NCBI GenBank assembly: GCA_905178155.1
Contig: CAJINV010000001.1
Span: 4,488,233 to 4,552,232 of the forward strand
Direction of reading: 5' to 3'
Length of the DNA: 64,000 nucleotides
Origin: Amoebophrya sp. A120
Lineage: Eukaryota; Sar; Dinophyceae; Syndiniales; Amoebophryaceae
Of the stretch, positions 1 through 12,000 are shown piece by piece (the first letter of the stretch is position 1; each line of letters begins with the position of its first letter). The translations under genes and the position numbers were made by a program. The notes below the pieces were generated by a model. The model saw only the letters and a list, made by a program, of their open reading frames with translations. It was not told the DNA's origin and made no database searches.

Positions 1-3000
1 CCCTTTGCCCTTAATATTTGCAGGCCCGCCGATTTTGCTGCGGTCGCCGAAACCCCCGAACCCGAAGCCACCGCCGAACCCGAACGGGTTGGGCGGCGCA
101 GACATGTTGGACAACACTTTCCGCGTCGCGTCCAATAGCTCGTACTGCATTTTCGCTTGCGTCGAGTTCTCCAGCGTCATTACGATCGAGCTACTACTCG
201 TTCCGGTCTGCATCGTCTCCAGCTCTTCAGCAATGATTCTGGTCTCCGACACCGACGTTGTCCCAGACGACGATCCGCTTTTTGTACTAGCTGTATCAAC
301 TACCGCTCCATTGCTATTTTTACCGGCGCCCGTAACTGGTTTTATACTACTCTCTGCACTTCGCAGCGCGACCATCCGGCGGCCCTCGCGTGGCTTCTTC
401 GTGAAGCAGGGCTGACACACTAACCCTGCTTCCTTCAACGCCAGGAGCTCGTGTCGATGGTGCCACCCACCTTTCGGCACGCGGTAGATATCCGGGTCCT
501 CCCCTTTCGCCACGTTAGCAGCGTGCTCCGCCTCGTAGCACTTTCGGCAGACGTAATAGCCCACATCGTTCGCCTTCTCGCACACCTTGCAGTGCATCAA
601 GGAGATAAAGAACGGGATCTGCGCCCGCGCGTTCTTTTCGTTCTCTTCGTCGCTGGAGGAAATCATGTCTTCGTCGTCGCTGCTGTTAACAAAGTGCCGA
701 GACTCCACCCCCGTTGCCTCGTAAACCCAACTTCTGGTCACGCGGTTTCGCCGCCGCTCGCGCGTGTAGTGTCGCCCCTTCGACTTTTTCCTTCCCGCCA
801 ACTCCTTCTTTCCACTCCGCGCCGCGGCGGCGAGCTTGCGCGCGAGTTTCGACTGCTTTTTCCGCTCCACCCACGCCTGAATGCGCGCTTTCCAGTACTC
901 GTCGTGCCCTTCGCGCACGTTCGTTTCACACCTTGCGCACTTCATTTCCTCGGCGTCGTCGTCGTTGGACGGAATGGAAAAGCTTTGCAGCTGCTGCCCC
1001 TCGGGGCAAAACACCAGCGTGCTGGGCTGCTGGTTGCGCCAGACAAAAAAAGCGTCATCCTTCTCTTCGTTCGTCAGTCGCACGTCCTCCGGAAGCAAAG
1101 CCTCCACACGACGGTAGTTGCGGTAGGGGAGTTGCCCGATCCGCTCGCCGAGCAGACCGCCAATCAGCGTCCGGTCTTCTCCCTCTTCGTCCCCGTGCTC
1201 CCGCTGGATCACGTTGGCATACCGGTCCGGGTCGTAGGTCGCGGGGGTGAGTATGATGGTCTTCGTGTTGACAAAATCATTGTAATTTGCGTTATCCGCA
1301 AAGTGGTGTTTCTCGCGCAGCCTCTCCGGGTTTGCGAAAAACTGGTTTCCTCTCCCCACGGACTCCAACTGGTCGCCCATCTCCCGGAGGCGCAAAGAGG
1401 CCAAAAACCCGAAGCTCGGGGGCCGCGCAAGAGCGGGCAGACAGCGGACCGCGGTCGCGACTTCGGACTCCTCGTGCTGCAACGGGAGGAACCCCATGCT
1501 GATTTTGTCGTTCGGCTGCGTCTCGAGCCTTCGCCGGACACTGATCCGCCCGAGCTCCAAAAGCGTCGCTGCTTCCAAGTCCAGTGCGTCGTGGTCGATT
1601 TTCTTCGCATCTAGCACGGGTAACAGATTTCCCCGCACCTGGCCGCAGCGAAGCAGGTCCAGCGCCATCCCCGTCCCCGTGCGGCCGAGGAAGGGGTCCG
1701 CATACAGGCCGCTCGTCCGCGCGTGCAGGTGCGCGAGAAAGAGCCATGCAACACGCTCCTTCTGCGCATGCAGCGTTTGCAGCTCTCGCTTGACGGTGTA
1801 GCGAAACAGCGGCGGCTGGCGCAGATTTTCCAGGTCCACCTCAACCCCGGCCGGGGAGCACCAAGCCCCGGCGAACTCGTGCACGGCCGCTTCGGCCAGC
1901 AGGAATTCCTGCTCCTCGCGGGCTCTCTTTTTCACTCTCTGCAGTTCCAACCACTCGGTTTCGGTCAACTTCACTTTTTTCTTCTTTTTCTTCTGCTTGC
2001 GGCCAGACTTTTTGCCTTCGCTTCCACGTTCATCGCCGTCTTGCAGCTTCGCCAGTTCGCTTTCTCGCAATTCGGAAACACGCGCGCCTTCCTCTGCCTC
2101 CTCAGTGCCGCGCGCAGGAGTACTGCTCTTCTTCTCTTTCTTTTCTTTCTTTTCCTCTCCTCCCGAGGGACCCTTGGTGTCTTCATCAGCCAAGTCTGTA
2201 TTTTTCTCCGCTCCAGCGTCTTCTTCCTCCTCGCTACCCGAACTAGATGAGGCACCCTTCCCTTTCCCTGGCTTCCCCTTCTTCGGCGGGGGGTTTAGCT
2301 TCTGACTTCGCTCTTTCACAAAGGACAGCATTTTTTCGAACCGTTTCGATCGGTCCTTGCTCCACGCGGTCTGCTCTTCCTTCCGCAACGACTCAGCTAA
2401 ACTCGCCGGCGGCCGATACGCCGGCGCGTCTTTCAGCGGTCCGTGGGGCATGAGCAGAATCTCTCTCCGCTGCGATTCGGCGTCCACCGCGTCGAGCAGC
2501 AAGCCGTGCTTCAAGGTGCACAGCGTCCCGAGATTCTGGTTGGCCGTCGCGACCTTCCACCCAGCGAACTCGCGGGAATGGAATTGCACGCCGCCGACCT
2601 TCGATTTGCTGCTCAATACGACATCAAATCGGATGTTCTGCAGTCGAGGGAGTTGCACGAAAACCCCGATGCTTTTCGCTGCAGATTCGAAGACGGACGC
2701 GACAGAAATCGCGGAGTATCACAAGAAAAAAGTGTTACAGTTACACATGTGTTGTAACTTCAGCAACACAAATTTGCTCTGCATGAGAGGAAAAACTTGC
2801 AATGCGCAGACCATAAGGTAAAAAACGTATGAAATGAAGCTCGGAAGCATTTCTGGCATGACAGAGGTGGACTGTCATGCTGGGCTTGCAACGCAATGTG
2901 TAACTCTAACACTTTTTTCTCGTGATACGGAGGTAAGTTTGCTCAGTGGCTGTTCGTTGGTGTCCGTTCCATCCGCAGAAGAAGCGGAGTCATTTAGTTC

Positions 3001-6000
3001 CTGCTGATCCTCCCGTTGCACTTCTATCCCGCCGCCGTCCTTATTTCTCGCGGACTCTCTCAGCTCCGCACGCAGACTTCGTGCGGCCGCTTCCATATCA
3101 CCAGAACTTGTCGCAGGAACTACTCCGCCTGTATTCAATAGTACACCGGCTTGCTGCTGTTTCCCTTGTCCGTCGGACCCGGCTCGCGCGGAGGAGAGCG
3201 CTACGGAAGTAGAGGAAATGAACGACGGGATGCTTTCGTTCAACGCGAGCTCTTCCAATTGAACCTGCAACTCGTCCGCGGAGGGTTCCGCCCACAGGTG
3301 CACGTAGGGCCAGGGCGACAGTCGCTTGAAGCCGCCGTTCCGGTAAATTTCCGCGAAACTTCCCGAACAAATGTCCACCAAGGCGCACCCGCTTCGCAAG
3401 TCCGTGACTTTCCGGCTGTGCCAATCCAGGACAAACGCGGCGGAATTCAAGCAGCCCTTTGCAAAGTCTCGGTGATCGTAAGTCTTCGGGCGGAAGAAAA
3501 ACTTCGCCGTCTTCTTGATCATCAAAGACCGGTGGTGTTTCGAGCCGTCTTTCGACGAAGCACGGGAGAGCCGAGGCTCCGGGGTGTCAGGTAGTTGTCC
3601 AGAGGTGTCTTGGTCTACTGGTGCATTTGGACCTTCTTCGACTTGTTCCTCTATTTCGCTAAACTCCTCTACTTCGTCCACAACCACCCCGCCGGAAAAT
3701 GCCTCCTTCGCTCGAATATCAAATGCAAAAATGTCTGGGTCTGGAAGTCATGCACATTTTGCATGACTCCCGTTGTCTGTGATGCATGCCGTAGCATCAC
3801 AGATTCTATGAGGGCTTCCTGATGCCTATACCGTGTCAGAAATGCCATCTCACCGTGGCAAAAAGAAAAACTGGACCGCTTTTGCTGTTCATGCAATACA
3901 GATTTATTGTAGAATCCAAATCCAGCATCACAAGTTGCATCCTTCCAGACCCAGACATATTTGCAATGCATATCGAATCAGACTTTTCGGCGCTGTCTTC
4001 GCGACCGCGACGCCAAACACCTGCCCGTCAACCGGCGCCGTCGCCGCTTTGTTCCGAACAAACCGCGAACGCCGACTGTCGAGCCTATCAAGTGCAAAAA
4101 TGTCTGGGTCTGGAAACTTGTAATGCTAAAAATGAATGATAGACGCACTGCAATACGCAGCTATGCATGACAATTTTTTTGGCTGCCATGTCTTACGTAT
4201 TCCGCATGGCAAACTGCGTTTTTGCATGACAGGTAAGAGGGCTTTTTAGTGCCTGTGCAACACAGATTCCCGAGTCATGCCAGACAAGCATGACAAACTT
4301 GCATTCTTCCAGCAGACCCAGACATTTTTACATTTGATACGCTCCGTCGTCGCTGTTTTTCCTCAAAAATTTTGCTTGTCCGCTTGTCGCGGTCAACGCA
4401 CTTGGTGTGCCTGGCGTCGACTTGGTTTTGAACAGCGCCGCCGGCGTCGACTTCGCGTTCAACAAAGCCAGATCAACGCTAGCAGTTTCGTGCTCTGCGA
4501 GAGCGAACTGACTTCCAATCGTCGGCAACGTTGGTGCGAACGAACTAGTACCCTGTTGTGAGCTTATTTTCGGCAACGGTGGCTGGATCGCGGAAGGCAT
4601 TAGGCGGCTGCTCGCTGCCGCAGCGACGGGTGTGTTCAGAGCGGACCTCGGTAAGGCCGACGACGTCGCCGGGGAACCGCGCAAGGTCGTGGTCTTCGAG
4701 ATCACGCACCAGTGGCTGTAGTCGTATGGAGAGAAAAAAGTTTGTCACAGTCACTAACTTGCAGGCTTTGCATTACAAATTTTCTTAGCATCACAAATTT
4801 TCCTTGTACTGCAGAAACACTAGGGAAATCCCTAATGAAGTTGGGCTGTGATGCATTTTTATGCATGACAAACACTTTTGTATTGCAAAAATGCGCATGA
4901 GTGATCGTGACGAACTTTTTTTCTTTGATAAGTCGTCGATCAGCTTGAATGGCACGTCCATCTCCTTCTTCGGCTCGGCCACTTTGTTCTTTTCGATATT
5001 CCGGTAGAACACCTTGTGCGGGATCAACTTCGCGCGCACCCCGTCCCGCTCTTCGATGATCAGCGGCGTTTGCATGAAGGGCTTGAAGTAGCAACTGAAC
5101 CCCTTTTCCTCGTCCTGCCAGGGGTACCGCCGGTACTGCACGCGGTGAATCTTCAGCGCGTCCCACTTCTGCTGGACCGCCAGCTGGTCCTCTTCCGAGG
5201 AGATTTCGTCTTCACTGGAGGATTTTTCCTCACTGTCCCCCGATGAATCGGAATCCGACATGCCGTCGCCCCGGCCTCGTTTTCGGAGGTAGGCTCGTTG
5301 CATCCTCTCCTCCTCGGAACTGTCCGTGTATTCACCGTAATTTCTGTACCCGCCGCCGCGTGGCGTGCTGTCGCTGAAACTGCCGGAATAATACGAAGAA
5401 TCGTCAAAAGAGTCGTAGTCGCTGTCTGAATCGTCGTCGTCCCTCCGCGCGTCCTGGCTGTTTCCCGCGGAAATCGGGGGTCGAAAGTAGAAGTTCGCGC
5501 CGTTGACTGGGACGGTGGTCTTGTACCCCAGGCCGTCTTTGGTCGGCTGCACTGCGAACATCGCTGTGCCGAACAAGCGCTCATAAATCGGGTGGTCGTA
5601 GATCGACCGCGGGAGGCGTTGGCACGGCTTCCCGTTTACCAGGAATTCCCCGGAGAGGATGTTCACTTGTAAATGACAGTAGCGACGGACGGTTTTCTTC
5701 TGCAGGGAATCGAGGGAAACTGCAGCTGCTTGTTCGCCAAACAGCTTCTCATCTTGGATTTTCGCGAGCAGTTTCCGATCCTCCGCCGAGCTGTCGTCCT
5801 CGGTCGATGCCGCAAGGATCCCTGCAGCAGTACTCCCGGCCGCGGCCTCGGTAATTTCGAGGAGGTCCTCCGGGTCCAAGTACTCATCGTCCTCCGCGTC
5901 GCCGTCGTCCACCACAAATTTCGCGTGATACCAGGGGGACAGCGCGTAGAACTGTTTTTGCGCCACGTCAAAAACTGGTGGAGAGGCCCAGTTCGCGTGG

Positions 6001-9000
6001 TTGCGCTTCAGGATACGAATGATCGTACCGACCTTGTCCACCTGCTTGTCGTTGTTCTTTTTCGCGTTCTTCTTCCGCACTTGCTTCTTCGCACCTGCAC
6101 CTGGCGCTGCCTTGTAGTTCCCGCCTTTCTTCGCAGCAGCAGCAGCAGCATCTGGCTTCTTCACGATGATCGAGGTCGTGTTGAATTTGAAACAGGACTT
6201 CTCCAAAACCTCCGCGTCTACCGCTCCCTCGTCTTCGGGCTCGTCGTCACTGTCCTGCGTTTTTGCCGCGTTTTGTTGGCCAGCTTTGTTCGTCGTCCCG
6301 CCGACTACAAAGGTGGACTTCTTCAGCATGCGCGCTTTGTGCTTGTCCACGCGCTTGCCCTCGTCCTTGTCCTCCAAACGAAAATGCTCCTTTGCGCCGG
6401 TCCGGATCCGCATCCACAGCCGGGTGTTCCAGCCCCGCGCCCACTGCATGTCGGCGGAGATCTCCGAGATGCGCACCACGTTTCCCTTTTTGATCTCGTA
6501 GTTGATGTCGTTTTTCACGTAGTTCTTGACCAGCTCCGCGGGGGTGCTGCACCTGTGCAAATTTGTGTCCTGTTCGCAGCGCATGTGCATTCTCGGAAGT
6601 TTCCCGGCCGGCGTGTCGGCGTAGGAGCCCGGCGCGCCGCGGACGGGGAAGCAGGGCAGCGGAAAATTTTCCTGGAGCATTTCCGTGACCTTTTCGTCGC
6701 TTGCTGGATCGTAGTTTGTCCACTCCAGCTCCACATTCTTCGGGAGCTCGCTCCAGTACGTTTTGGCAAACAGCGTCAACAGCTCCCCTTTCCGCTTCGC
6801 AATCAACTCGTGGACCGCAGGGGAGACGGTCTGCGCGACGGTCTCGGCGTGGTAAAGCGAGCCTTTTAGTTCGTCCGGCACCTGGCCTTCCAAGTGGTCA
6901 GAGAGTTTGGACCGAAAGAAGAGCCAGGAGAGAACGTCTTCTTCCGAGCAGCAAAGAAGGTTTGTATCTGTTCTGGGCGGAAGGCTTGCTGCACCTTGCT
7001 TTTGCTTCCCTTTTCCAGTTCCCGCTGTTTCTGAATCGATTGCGGACGCAGATACAGCCTTGCTTTTTGCCTTTGCTTTTGCCTTCTTTGACACAGTAGG
7101 TTGGGAGTCATGCTTTTCTTGTGTAGAAGTTTCTTTGCTAGTTTTAGTGTTGTCCTTCGTAATAGCAGCAACTACGCCACTTTTCACCCACTTGCCCGGC
7201 ACCTCGTCCGTCGAAACAAACGTCAGAGTGCCCATGGTCGCGACGCGCACGATTTTTTTCCGAATTTCTTGCATTTCCTTGTCGTTTTTGCCGCACTTTG
7301 CCGTTGCTGCGGAAAGGCGCTCGATCCAGTTTTGGCACACCCCCCGACACGTTCGCAACACCTCCGCCGGGTACACTTGCGATTTCGCATCAGCGTGCTC
7401 GTAGTTGCATCGCGCGATGAGAATCACCGTTGAGAGGACGTTCGGGTTGCTCCAATTTTCCAAAACGTCAAACACCAGCTCCTTCAAGTGTTTCGCGCAG
7501 AAATCATGCACAAAGTCCGAATCCCGCAGCCACTCGCACACTTGTCGCCGCCACGTTTTTGTCGTTTTCTCCGCCAAAACTGTGAAGGTTGAGAACGGAG
7601 AAAACACGTTCGCATCCGACACGGCCGACGCTTTTTCGATTTGCTTGATGCTCGACCGATCCAAATCGTACCCCGGCCCCGCTTGCCACAGCACGGATTG
7701 AATCAACGTCGCCACGTCCTGGTTCTCGAAGGACAAGGACCTCTGCGCGACCGCTTTCACCAGGCGCAGCATCTGCAACCGCACCCCGGCGCGCATTTTC
7801 CCAAACGCCTCGAATTCATTCAAGGTGATCGCCTCGTCGGCCGCGTTCTTCTGTGCGATGACCTGATTCTCATCGTGCGTCCACTCGTTCAGCCACTGCT
7901 CAGCAAGGTTTTTTTCCTTGTTCGCACCCTGGTTGCTATCACTTTTGTCGTCCTTCTTCTTCCCCTTGTTTTTCCCACCCTCGTCCTTTTTTGCCGCCGA
8001 CCCCGCAACGACCGCGTTACTCACGACGTTCACCGAGTACTTCTTCTGCGTCAAGCACCGCAGCCAAAAGCGCCTCTGCAACACCCAGTTCCACTCGTCC
8101 ACGCTGCACTTCAGGCGCGGCCGCTGCTCCCCATCCGCGCCCTCGAACGTCGCCAGTGTGTTGAACCCGTGGTTGGAAATAAAGGTCGGGTGTCGGGCGA
8201 CGTGCAGCAGGTTGCACTCGCACTTCTTCAAGCCCTTCGCTAAAGACTCGCAGTACTTCTTCGTCCCGCGGCAGATCGCTTTTTGCTTGCTGGACGCGAG
8301 CCTGATCTTGCAGACGCGAGACCGGTTCCATTTTTTCAGCGCTTCGTCCGCTTTCCACTGGTAGAGCTTGTCATTTTCGGTGTATCACAATGAAAAACGC
8401 CCCCGCCCCCGAACTTGGGAGCACTTGCATTGCAAACCTTTCCAACAGAAACACTCGCTCTTGCATCTAGCAGCATCACAGATTTCCAATCTTGAATAGC
8501 GAAGATCTGTATTGCAACAGATCCCAGCAAGAGTCGCGCTTGTCATGCAAGCAATGCTATATACGCCTAGACTCTGCATCACAAAAATTTTCATATTCCT
8601 TTCATGCATGACAAAAAGTTTTCATTTGGAGACTTGGCATCACGAATTATTGCCACTTTGGGGGTGGGGGCATTTTTCACGGTAATACGGTGCCGTTCGG
8701 GTTCGAAAACGTCCCCATCTCAATCGTGTCTTTCCGAGTTTTGTCGGAGGGGTCGCCGCAAAACGTGCGACAGAACTCGTACAGCGCGTCCCGCTGGCAG
8801 GAAAGCAGGCCCGGTTGGCGCAGTTCGAAAATGATTGCCATGTGCTCGTTCCGCTCGTACTCCGTGCCGCAGGTCGGCAACAGCCTGGCGTAAACCTCCA
8901 CCTTCAGATTGGCCGCCTGCTGCTCCAGCTGGCAGCGCTCGCACCGCTGGATTCTCGGCCCCCCGCCGAAGAGCGAAGGGCCGAAAAACCCCCCGCCGCC

Positions 9001-12000
9001 GAGATCATGATCGTCGTTTTCTTTGTCCTTATCATCCTTCTTGTCCGCCTTTTTCCCTGCGGCAGCAAGGGCAGCGTCGGAACAGGTGCAGCCCGCCATG
9101 GTTTCTAATTTGTCCATCAACGCCTCGTACTTGGCTTGTTTTTCCCGCTTCTCCGCCAGCTTCTCGGCCTGTCTTCGTTTGCACTCGGCCATCAGGTCCG
9201 CGTAGCACTCCAGCATCTCGCTGCTGCGCTCGGCGAAGCGGACCGAAAACGCATCTTCGTGCACCGTCCAGGTTGGCGGGGTCATCGGCTTTTTCGGCAC
9301 GAAAATACATCCGTCGAGAATGGGGGGGTAGCTGTGCTTCAAAGCCTCCGCTTCGCGCTCCACGAGCCATTTTTCCAGGGCATGAAGGAGCTGCTTCTGC
9401 ATTTTGGTCGTCAAATACAGCCGCTCCGTCAGTTTCCAAAAAGGAACGCCCGGAACCAGGTTGCTGCTCTTCTGATCCAAATCCTCATCGTCGTCCTCCC
9501 CTCGCTGCAAGATTCCCCAGAGCTTCTGCCCGAGGGAGTGCTCCAGCAGCAGCGGCCACTCCTTGCAGGCCTTCTTATCCAAGTAGCACATGATCGCGAA
9601 GCAGGTCAAGATGACTTGGCTCTTTCCCCGGACATCGTGAGCCTTGATGAAACTGGAATTTGTCGTCAGCAGGTCGTTATGGATTGCAAAAGTGTCTGGG
9701 TCTGGAAGATTACAAGATTTGTCATGCTTGTCTGGCATGACCAAAAAGTTTGTGATGCGTGTCCAAGAAGAAAACCTTTTGCCTGTCATGCAAAAACGCA
9801 GTTTGTCATGCGAAAAACGCAACACAAAGAAGCGCAGACCTTTCTCATGCTTGGCTGTGCATTACAGAGCATTCACTATTCCCAACGCAGCATTACAAGT
9901 TTCCAGACCCAGACACTTTTACATTTGATAGTCGTTCGATTTAAGCACGTTGTGAAACATCATGCCCACTTCCGCATACTTGCGCATCAAAACGAGGAGG
10001 TTCTCGCAAAACTCGTTGTCAATTTCCAGCTTTTTCTCGTTCAAAACAATGTCCTCGTCGATCTCCCCCTTGTCCCGCATCCGCTGCGACTTCTTGTTCG
10101 CTTTTTGCCGGGTGGAAAGCAGATGCTTCCGGACGTCGGTCGTGCTTTGCGTTGGATTTTTTTGCACAGCAGACGCTGTAGTTCTCGCTGCAGGGCTGAA
10201 GTTATTTGCATTTATGTCTGTCGTCGGTTTGTTGTACTCTTGATCTAGTGAATACCACAAGTGCCATACTGCAGTGTCAATATCCGCCAACACCGCGATT
10301 AAATCCGCCTCTCGGAGCGGTCGCTTCTCCGACGCGAGGCACAACATACTGATGTACGTTTGCACGTTCGCCGCGGAATTCATTGGGCCCTGGAACCGCG
10401 GAAAAAACAACGGAACCGCCACACTCGGATTCTCAATGACGATTTGTTCACTCTCGTCCCCAGCTGCCTGCTTTCCCGTCGCGAGACTCAGCACGGTTTT
10501 CGCGGTCCTATCAACGTACGGATCGTGCTCACGAGACAGGAGCTGGAAGAGAAATTTCTTCGCATTCGGGAGTTGGTGTGCCACGTCGACCGACGCAGAA
10601 GGGCCGCCTGCCGCTGGCACGAGGGCTTTCAACTTCGTCGGATCGCAGGCAAGCGCGCGAACTTCTTCCGATTGCTTGCTCCAGAGCTCTTTCTCCACCC
10701 AAAGATTGGTTTTTTCCACAATTGCTAGCGCCGTTCCGCAGATAGATTGCAAGGAGGTTTTCGCTGCGGCGAGTGTATTATTCGATAATTGATGTCTTCT
10801 TCCTATTTCATCGTATGGAGAAGCAGCTAAAAGTTGCGGCAACACCATCTCTGCTCGTTGCAACAGGATAGTTCCGATTGAGATTTTGTTCTCCACTTTT
10901 TCACCCGCCGCTCCAGTAGAAATCTGGTACTTCTTAATCTTTTCCCAGCGATTCGCCAACTTCCTGGTAGCTTCCACCAGCGCGCTCTGCGACACCGTCT
11001 TCAAGATGCACCGGTCCACTGGTAGCTGTTTGTCCATGTAGAACGCGGACAGGCACTCCTGGCAATAATCCAACCTACAAACGACGCAGTGCGCATAGCC
11101 CTCACTGGACGGCTTTACAGTGCGGCATCCGTCGCAAGAATAATTCCGCGGCGCCCACGTCAGTATCAAGGGTGTCGGTGTGTGGTGTCTCCTCGAGCAA
11201 AAGAACAGCACGCGGTCATTTTTAGAAGTTGTGTAGGGAGCGAACTTAGTACTTGATGCACCTCGTCCTGCATCTTCCATTATTGCCTCGTCAACCACTG
11301 GAGAGCAGAAGTTGTTTTCTGCATTTGTACTATCTATTTGCTCGGAGTTTATTTGTTCCTTTCCGCTGTTCTTCCCCACCTCGATTTCAACCTCGTCACC
11401 TCCGTACCCGTGAGTGAAGTCCCGTCGTGCCGGGCCGAAAAAGAAGAACTTTTTCTTCTTACTCGCCTGTGCGCCGCGCCCCCGTCCTTTCATGTAGACC
11501 CGCCTTCCCGTCTCCGATTCGCGGAACAGGTCGTCTTTTTGGAACGGAAGTTTGTCTTCGTTCCAATCGTCTTGCAGTACGTTTCCCTCGATCCACCTTT
11601 TCGCAAACTCCGCGTCTGACAGAATCTCTTGCGGTTTCTTGCCAATTCGCTTCAGTACGTTCCCCTCATTTTCTTGTAGCTGTCTGAGCTCGTCCTGCAC
11701 CTGCTGCAACGTTTTCTCCAGCGCGAAAGACTGCAGCGCGAACATCAGCATTTTGTAGGGCGCTTCGTGCCCGTACAGCCGCACGCAGGCGAGGTGCAGA
11801 ACCTGCTTCAGTGCGATCCAAACGGCGGCACGCCGCCAGGGACGCTGCAACGGATGGACGGCCTTGCCATCGTCGTCAAGATTTTGCTCCCCGATGATAG
11901 AGTCCAAACGACACTCGTCGCGAACCTTCTTTCGCACCGAAATCAGCAAAGCATCGACCTGGTGCGGGGTAAGAATTTTTGAGTGCCATCCATATGTTCT

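Noticed and set aside
451-1614. Plus-strand open frame of 387 codons
   Set aside because: It is antisense to the continuous minus-strand frame of the giant gene, has composition typical of a shadow frame, and shows no domain.
5673-6869. Plus-strand open frame of 398 codons
   Set aside because: It lies opposite a minus-strand exon with clear protein-like sequence and correct splicing at both ends, so it is a shadow.
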